Of a DNA stretch of 20,497 nucleotides, positions 16,627-20,497 are shown one piece after another; the first letter of the stretch is position 1, and each line of letters starts with the position of its first letter. This DNA is from an uncultured Chthonomonadaceae bacterium (lineage in GTDB: Bacteria > Armatimonadota > Fimbriimonadia > Fimbriimonadales > Fimbriimonadaceae): positions 1 through 20,497 of the forward strand of contig CAMLDW010000041.1 in the NCBI GenBank assembly GCA_946479035.1. Reading direction: 5' to 3'. The position numbers were made by a program, and so were the translations under genes. Under the pieces are notes generated by a model that was not told where the DNA came from, did no database searches, and saw only the letters and a program-made list of their open reading frames with translations.

Positions 16627-17385
16627 ATGAAGAGGCTCAGCAGAAAGGTCTGCGTCGTCACGGGCGGCTCTCTCGGCATCGGCCACGCCACGTGCGAGCT
16701 GATGGCCAAGGAGGGCGCGAGGGTCGCGGTCACGGACGTGCTGGACAGAGAGGGCAGGGCGTTCGTCAAGAAGCTGGGCGGCGAGGCGAGCTATTGGCAC
16801 ATGGACGTCGCCAAGGAGTCCGAGGTCAAGTCCACGTTCGCCAAGATCGCCAAGCAGTACGGCAGGATCGACGTGCTCGTCAACAACGCGGGAATCGCCG
16901 GCTCTAGCCACCCGACGCACGAGACGACAGAGGCCGAATGGGACCAGGTGCAGGCCGTGAACGTCAAGGGCGTCTTCTTCTGCACCAAGCACGCCGTGCC
17001 TTACATGCTCGAGGCCGGCGGAGGCTCGATCATCAATATCTCTTCGATCTACGGGCTGATCGGTGCGCCGGACGCACCGCCCTACCACGCGAGCAAGGGC
17101 GCCGTGCGGCTCATGGCCAAGACCGACGCCATGCTTTATGCCAAGAACGGCATCCGCGTCAACTCGGTCCACCCCGGCTTCATCATGACGCCGATGCTCG
17201 AGCACGGGATTAAGAACTTAGGCAAGCCCAAAGAGGTGATGAAGATGATCGTCGCCAGCACCCCCGTTGGGCACATCGGCGACCCGATGGACATCGCCTT
17301 CGGGATCGTCTACCTGGCCTCGGACGAGGCTAAGTTCGTGACCGGCAGCGAGCTCGTGATCGACGGCGGGTACACCTGCCGGTGA
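16627..17385 (+). CDS. SDR family NAD(P)-dependent oxidoreductase
   Basis: The 252-residue product is a classical short-chain dehydrogenase/reductase. Motifs are TGGSLGIG (12-19), D60, NNAG (86-89), the catalytic S140 in INISSIYG, Y153 and K157 in YHASK, and HPGFIMTPM followed by the C-terminal SELVIDGGYTC. Asp37 after the second strand (VAVTDV) favours NAD over NADP. The substrate cannot be told; the sequence resembles the 3-alpha/20-beta-hydroxysteroid and cyclopentanol dehydrogenase type, a very broad group. AGGAG lies 3 bases before the ATG. It sits after the RRM terminator and 32 bases before an unrecognised secreted protein on the same strand, with which it may be cotranscribed. Confidence 0.95.
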   Translation: MKRLSRKVCVVTGGSLGIGHATCELMAKEGARVAVTDVLDREGRAFVKKLGGEASYWHMDVAKESEVKSTFAKIAKQYGRIDVLVNNAGIAGSSHPTHETTEAEWDQVQAVNVKGVFFCTKHAVPYMLEAGGGSIINISSIYGLIGAPDAPPYHASKGAVRLMAKTDAMLYAKNGIRVNSVHPGFIMTPMLEHGIKNLGKPKEVMKMIVASTPVGHIGDPMDIAFGIVYLASDEAKFVTGSELVIDGGYTCR

Positions 17386-17417
17386 CCCTTTGAGCTTCCC
17401 GGGCGTTTAACTGAACG

Positions 17418-18131
17418 ATGGTCGCGCTCTTGCTCATGGCCGCGCAGCAGACCCCCCCGAGCCCCACGCCCTGCTACGACGGTTCGGCCGACTTTGCAAC
17501 GGCTTTGCAGAGGGCCTCGATCGCCGACCCGAAGTTCCTCGACACCGTTCGCCCGTTCGGGCTTGCTTACTGGATCGGGCGGCTGCAGGTGGTCAAGGAC
17601 TTCCGCGGGAGCTACTTCGTGCACGAGACGCTGGTGTGCGGCACGATGATCAAGCTTTGGGACGGCGATCTGGGCTCCAAGGTCCGCGAGTTCGCGCTCA
17701 CCGCGATCGTTCAGAACCTCGACACAGAGATGCCGAGCGTGCTGCAGTCCGACATCCAGCTAGCTTACGTCGACCTGATCAAGCAGTACTCGAAGAAGGA
17801 CGACCGGGGCTCCGCGCTCTTCGACGCCGGCGCTAGGCTTTCTGCGCTCACGCCGCACCTGATGTTCGCCGAGTTCATCGATCTGGCCAAGCTGAAGGAC
17901 GCGGCGCTGCCGGACCTGAAGGCGTGCGGCCAGTTCGCCACCGACCACCCGAACGCGCCAGAAGCGTTGAAATCTAAGCTGGCGGAGATCGGCGCGAAGG
18001 CGGACTTCAAGCCGTTCTCGGTCCTGACGGTGCGCGACGTCGGCCTGCTGCACGCGCAGGCGCTGGCGCTGACGGTGCCGGAGAAGTACCGCTGGAAGAT
18101 CCCGCCCGACCCGCCCAAGGTCGGCGGGTAA
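17418..18131 (+). CDS. Hypothetical secreted protein
   Basis: I do not recognise a family for this 237-residue product. The N-terminus MVALLLMAAQQTP is hydrophobic for about ten residues and has no basic residue, like a very short signal peptide; an in-frame TGA directly upstream prevents a longer start. Two early cysteines (C19, C75) could form a disulfide. The body is mostly helical with HEAT-like or TPR-like hydrophobic spacing (VREFALTAIVQNL, IQLAYVDLIKQYS, LMFAEFIDLAKL), and the tail is proline-rich (KIPPDPPKVGG). Codon use matches its neighbours, so it looks like a real gene. There is no ribosome site. It lies 32 bases after the SDR gene. Confidence 0.75.
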   Translation: MVALLLMAAQQTPPSPTPCYDGSADFATALQRASIADPKFLDTVRPFGLAYWIGRLQVVKDFRGSYFVHETLVCGTMIKLWDGDLGSKVREFALTAIVQNLDTEMPSVLQSDIQLAYVDLIKQYSKKDDRGSALFDAGARLSALTPHLMFAEFIDLAKLKDAALPDLKACGQFATDHPNAPEALKSKLAEIGAKADFKPFSVLTVRDVGLLHAQALALTVPEKYRWKIPPDPPKVGG

Positions 18132-18205
18132 CGCTCTCGTTCAAGGTGCGGCTTGGCCCCTGCGAATGAGCTCGACGGATTCACGGCGCGGGCCTGGCGA
18201 GCGTG

Positions 18206-18211
18206 TATTCT
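18206..18211 (+). promoter_or_regulatory. Possible -10 box of a leaderless DinB-like transcript
   Basis: TATTCT is followed by exactly 6 bases and the ATG at 18218, the same geometry as at the GHL10 gene. No ribosome site and no clear -35 are seen. Confidence 0.35.
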
Positions 18212-18217
18212 TATTGC

Positions 18218-18682
18218 ATGGACTGGAAGACCTCGTGGCTGACGATCTTTTCCGAGGCGTTTGAGGGTGTGCGCGACGGCGCAGACGGTACGTACTTCGT
18301 CCAGGGGAAAGAGGCGTTCTTCCCTATCATCAAGTCCCTGACGGCCGAGCAGGCCTCGAGGCGAGTCGCGCCAGGCGTGAGCACGATCGCGGCGCACACG
18401 AGGCACGCGGCCTACTACATCATGCTGATGAACGCGCAGATGCGCGGAGAGAAGGTGGAGGCGGACTGGGCGCGGAGCTGGGCGGTGCAGGTGGTGGACA
18501 AGGAACAGTGGGACAAGATCCGCGCGGACCTGGACACACAGTTCAGCGCCCTGAGGTGGTGGATGCAGAAGACGGGGCCGACGAACCAGGCTACGCTGGA
18601 CTACGCGATGGCGCAACTGGCGCACGCGGCGTTCCACCTGGGGTCGGTGCGGCAGTTAGCGGAGATCGTCAAGGGCACGTAG
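18218..18682 (+). CDS. DinB-like four-helix metal-binding protein
   Basis: The 154-residue product resembles the DinB/YfiT superfamily, a four-helix bundle whose members hold a metal with three histidines and include thiol S-transferases (bacillithiol or mycothiol linked) and proteins of unknown role. Candidate ligands are H60 or H63 (TIAAHTRHAAYY) and H136 with H140 (QLAHAAFHLGSVRQL), the latter matching the family's HxxxHxG signature. ATG at 18218 is preferred to the GTG at 18203 because it fits the family start (MDWKTSWLTIFSEAFEGV) and has a TANNNT box 6 bases upstream. The substrate is unknown. Confidence 0.8.
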   Translation: MDWKTSWLTIFSEAFEGVRDGADGTYFVQGKEAFFPIIKSLTAEQASRRVAPGVSTIAAHTRHAAYYIMLMNAQMRGEKVEADWARSWAVQVVDKEQWDKIRADLDTQFSALRWWMQKTGPTNQATLDYAMAQLAHAAFHLGSVRQLAEIVKGT

Positions 18683-18837
18683 CTGCAGAAGCACTCGCGG
18701 GCTCTCGATGACAAGTATTTTTACGGGCTTTAGAGCTGCCGTTGGCAATTTCAGTTCCTTTCCGCTCATAGTGGTAACTGTGGACATTGGGATCAGCAGA
18801 ATTGCTGTAGAACTGTCCAGCTTATTGAGAGGATATT

Positions 18838-19569
18838 GTGAAGAAACTAGCAATGATTGGTTTGTCGGCCGTGGCAGGAATTGCCTCGGCGAACATTGAC
18901 CATTCTCAACTGATCAACATGGCCGCAGGCGGCACTGGAGCCATCGCGGGCCAGCACTTAAGCATGATTGAATCGGGCGAGACTACATTTGGGTATGGCG
19001 TTCAAGGACCGGCCTCGAACGTTATGGCGGACGACTTCACAGTCGGCGCCGGCGGATTCAATGTCACGGGGCTGTCGGTTTTCAGCTACGTCACGGGTGC
19101 CACGACTCCCGGCGTGACGGGTGTCAATTGGGCGATCGGCGCAGCGCCGGTCATCCAGTCTGGACTAACTGCCACTGCGCTCTCGAGCACGTTTTGGACC
19201 GTGGGTGGTAAGAACGTCTACCGCGTCGGCGCGGGTGACACTGGTTCGGCTGGCGGGCTTCGCGAGATTCAGATCTCGACTGTAACCGGCCTGAACATCA
19301 ACCTGAGCCCAGGAACATACTTCCTGAGCTTTAGTGTGAACCCGGGCAACTTTTCGCCGCCGCTGCCTACGTCTCTCGCCACTTACGGCTTGAACGCGCA
19401 GCAGTCGGTTGCTGGGGGTGCATTCGCGCCAGTGCTTAACGGTTCGGTCGGCGCTGACATGGCGTTCATCATCCAGGGCCAGCCGGTACCGGAACCAGCG
19501 TCTGTGTTCGCACTCTGCGCAGGTGTAGCGGCGTTGGCCGCTCGTCGGCGCCGCAAGAAAGTCGCTTAA
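18838..19569 (+). CDS. PEP-CTERM sorting domain protein
   Basis: The 243-residue product has a signal peptide (MKKLAMIGLSAVAGIASA) and a C-terminal PEP-CTERM tail: VPEPASVF (PEP at 218-220), a hydrophobic stretch, then RRRRKK. Such proteins are exported, cut and anchored or released by exosortase, usually in bacteria that make exopolysaccharide. The middle is a glycine/threonine/serine-rich beta domain with no recognised catalytic motif and no cysteine. The GTG start at 18838 has AGAGGA 5 bases upstream. Base composition here and in the 155 bases before it is visibly lower in GC than in neighbouring genes, a common trait of extracellular PEP-CTERM genes or a sign of transfer. No exosortase gene is in the window. 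An intrinsic terminator follows. Confidence 0.9.
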   Translation: MKKLAMIGLSAVAGIASANIDHSQLINMAAGGTGAIAGQHLSMIESGETTFGYGVQGPASNVMADDFTVGAGGFNVTGLSVFSYVTGATTPGVTGVNWAIGAAPVIQSGLTATALSSTFWTVGGKNVYRVGAGDTGSAGGLREIQISTVTGLNINLSPGTYFLSFSVNPGNFSPPLPTSLATYGLNAQQSVAGGAFAPVLNGSVGADMAFIIQGQPVPEPASVFALCAGVAALAARRRRKKVA

Positions 19570-19585
19570 GGCCGTATTCTGTTCG

Positions 19586-19626
19586 GCTCGGTGGCCGCAC
19601 CGCGAGGTGCAGCTGCCGAGCTTTTT
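19586..19626 (+). terminator. Intrinsic terminator of the PEP-CTERM gene
   Basis: An interrupted stem pairs GCTCGG with CCGAGC and GCACC with GGTGC around GCGA, followed by TTTTT. It starts 17 bases after the stop. Confidence 0.85.
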
Positions 19627-19796
19627 CTGTGCCTGCGCTACTGGTAGATAGAGGCATAGTTGGCGCAGACGAGGGCTGCTCTTCGTCTTCCCTTGCTTCT
19701 GTTTTCAAAGTGCGGATACTTGCGGACCTCTCTCGCATAATGTGACGCCCTTGTCGGCGGGCGGTTCGAAGACTGCTACGATGGACCTGTTTGCGA

Positions 19797-20393
19797 CTAC
19801 TTCTTCTTCGTGTAGGTCGAAGTGAAGAGGAGCTGCCACGCGTCGCCGCCCGGATCCATTTCGAGGGTGAAAGTGAGGGTGCTTGTGAAGGCTTGCGGCT
19901 GATTGAGCCTAGCCACCTCGACTCTGTTTGATGCGCTTGGCGCGGTCCGTTCGAAAGTGCTCAGGATGACGCGTTGAGACCTAATCTCGTACGTCGCGCG
20001 CAGTCGGGCGTTTTGTGGGCCTTGTCCCTTCGGCTTGCTGAGCAGAACGAGCTTTCCGTCCACGATCTTCCCTTCTAGTTCGGTCGGGCCGACGGAGGTG
20101 TCGTTGAACCACCATGCCTTGTAGGTCTGCGAGGCGGGGTCGAAGGTGATGTAGTGGCGCGTGTCTGTGGGCTTGCGGCCGGGGAGGGTGGTGGAGAGGC
20201 GCTCTTCGAGGTAGCGGCCACCGATGGCCTCTTCGACGAAGACCGTGGCGTCGCCTACCATCGGGTCGCCGCCCGTGTTGAAGCTTTGTTTGCCCGTCCA
20301 GTCGCCTTGCATCCAGGCGATGTCACGCATGGCCTGCTGCGGCTCGGTGCCGTGCTGCTGCGCGATGGCTGCGGCGAGGAGGAGGGAGAGCAT
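19797..20393 (-). CDS. Secreted DUF1579-like protein
   Basis: The 198-residue product has a short hydrophobic leader (MLSLLLAAAIAQQ) and a beta-rich, lipocalin-like body. IAWMQGDWTGKQSFN near residue 25, FVEEAIGGRYLEERLS, YITFDPASQTYKAWWFND and the later LEGKIVDGKLVLLS fit DUF1579 and related calycin-like families of unknown function. An in-frame TAA five codons upstream excludes a longer start, so the leader really is short and uncharged at its N-terminus. No ribosome site is evident. The gene converges on the PEP-CTERM gene; the 170 bases between that terminator and this stop hold nothing recognised. Confidence 0.8.
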   Translation of the reverse strand: MLSLLLAAAIAQQHGTEPQQAMRDIAWMQGDWTGKQSFNTGGDPMVGDATVFVEEAIGGRYLEERLSTTLPGRKPTDTRHYITFDPASQTYKAWWFNDTSVGPTELEGKIVDGKLVLLSKPKGQGPQNARLRATYEIRSQRVILSTFERTAPSASNRVEVARLNQPQAFTSTLTFTLEMDPGGDAWQLLFTSTYTKKK

Positions 20394-20444
20394 TGTGGAT
20401 GCACGTTACCTCTTCGCTGTGGCGCGGGCTGGAGCGCTCGGATC

Positions 20445-20497
20445 GGTGCCGCGGAGCGGCGCCCGCGCCAGCGATCCGGAGGCCGCCCGGGAGGTCG
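20445..20497. repeat. Diverged third copy of the 85-bp repeat (cut by window edge)
   Basis: GGTGCCGCGGAGCGGCGCCC is identical to 4939-4958, the junction between the two tandem units. GAGGCCGCCC then GGAGGTCG matches the later part of the unit (around 4907-4924) with one change. The middle differs. The copy runs off the window. Confidence 0.75.

Noticed and set aside
18656..18899. Two short open frames in the low-GC gap before the PEP-CTERM gene
   Set aside because: They overlap each other on opposite strands, have no ribosome site, and one runs into the PEP-CTERM gene out of frame.
19627..19796. Possible plus-strand promoter with TGCTACGAT near 19773
   Set aside because: The -10-like match has no -35 at a workable distance and would point into the 3' end of the convergent gene.

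Overview
The window is high-GC bacterial chromosome (estimated by eye at mid-60s % GC over most of its length) carrying mostly housekeeping and transport genes, with no phage, plasmid or CRISPR signature. A PEP-CTERM secreted protein, a glycine-rich RRM protein, a GHL10 glycoside hydrolase, a RAYT-like protein and many short dispersed repeats suggest an Armatimonadota (Fimbriimonadia-like) or similar bacterium. That placement is an inference and no rRNA is present to settle it.

Layout, left to right. Bases 1-294 are a gene-free repeat mosaic. A minus-strand block follows: glnB (PII), a short RAYT/Y1-transposase-like gene overlapping it by 8 bases, then dnaK. Diverging from glnB is an orphan PhoR-like sensor histidine kinase. 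Bases 4413-5055 are a second gene-free repeat mosaic holding palindromic elements and a tandem pair of about 85-bp repeats. A third, diverged copy of that repeat starts at the right edge of the window.

Next come a secreted GHL10 protein (minus), a small DUF2993-like protein (plus) sharing its stop bases with galE (minus), and tRNA-Leu(UAG) (plus), whose CCA end touches the stop codon of the convergent mntH. mntH has a perfect MntR-type operator directly before its ATG. Five minus-strand genes follow: a TPR plus S41-like protein, a DUF1003 membrane protein, a DUF47/PhoU-like protein overlapping a PiT phosphate transporter by 8 bases, and a DUF4139 protein. The DUF47-PiT pair is a classic low-affinity phosphate uptake unit. 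Upstream of these lies a CADD-like haem-oxygenase-fold protein.

The plus-strand right part holds the RRM protein with a long leader and strong terminator, an SDR oxidoreductase, an unrecognised secreted protein, a DinB-like protein and the PEP-CTERM protein, which sits in a stretch of visibly lower GC. A secreted DUF1579-like protein (minus) closes the window.

The points most worth a second look are the RAYT-like gene that has lost the HUH motif but is translationally coupled to glnB; the mosaic repeats around it; the CADD-like enzyme that keeps the candidate sacrificial Tyr and Lys; the mntH operator; and three secreted proteins with unusually short, uncharged signal peptides.
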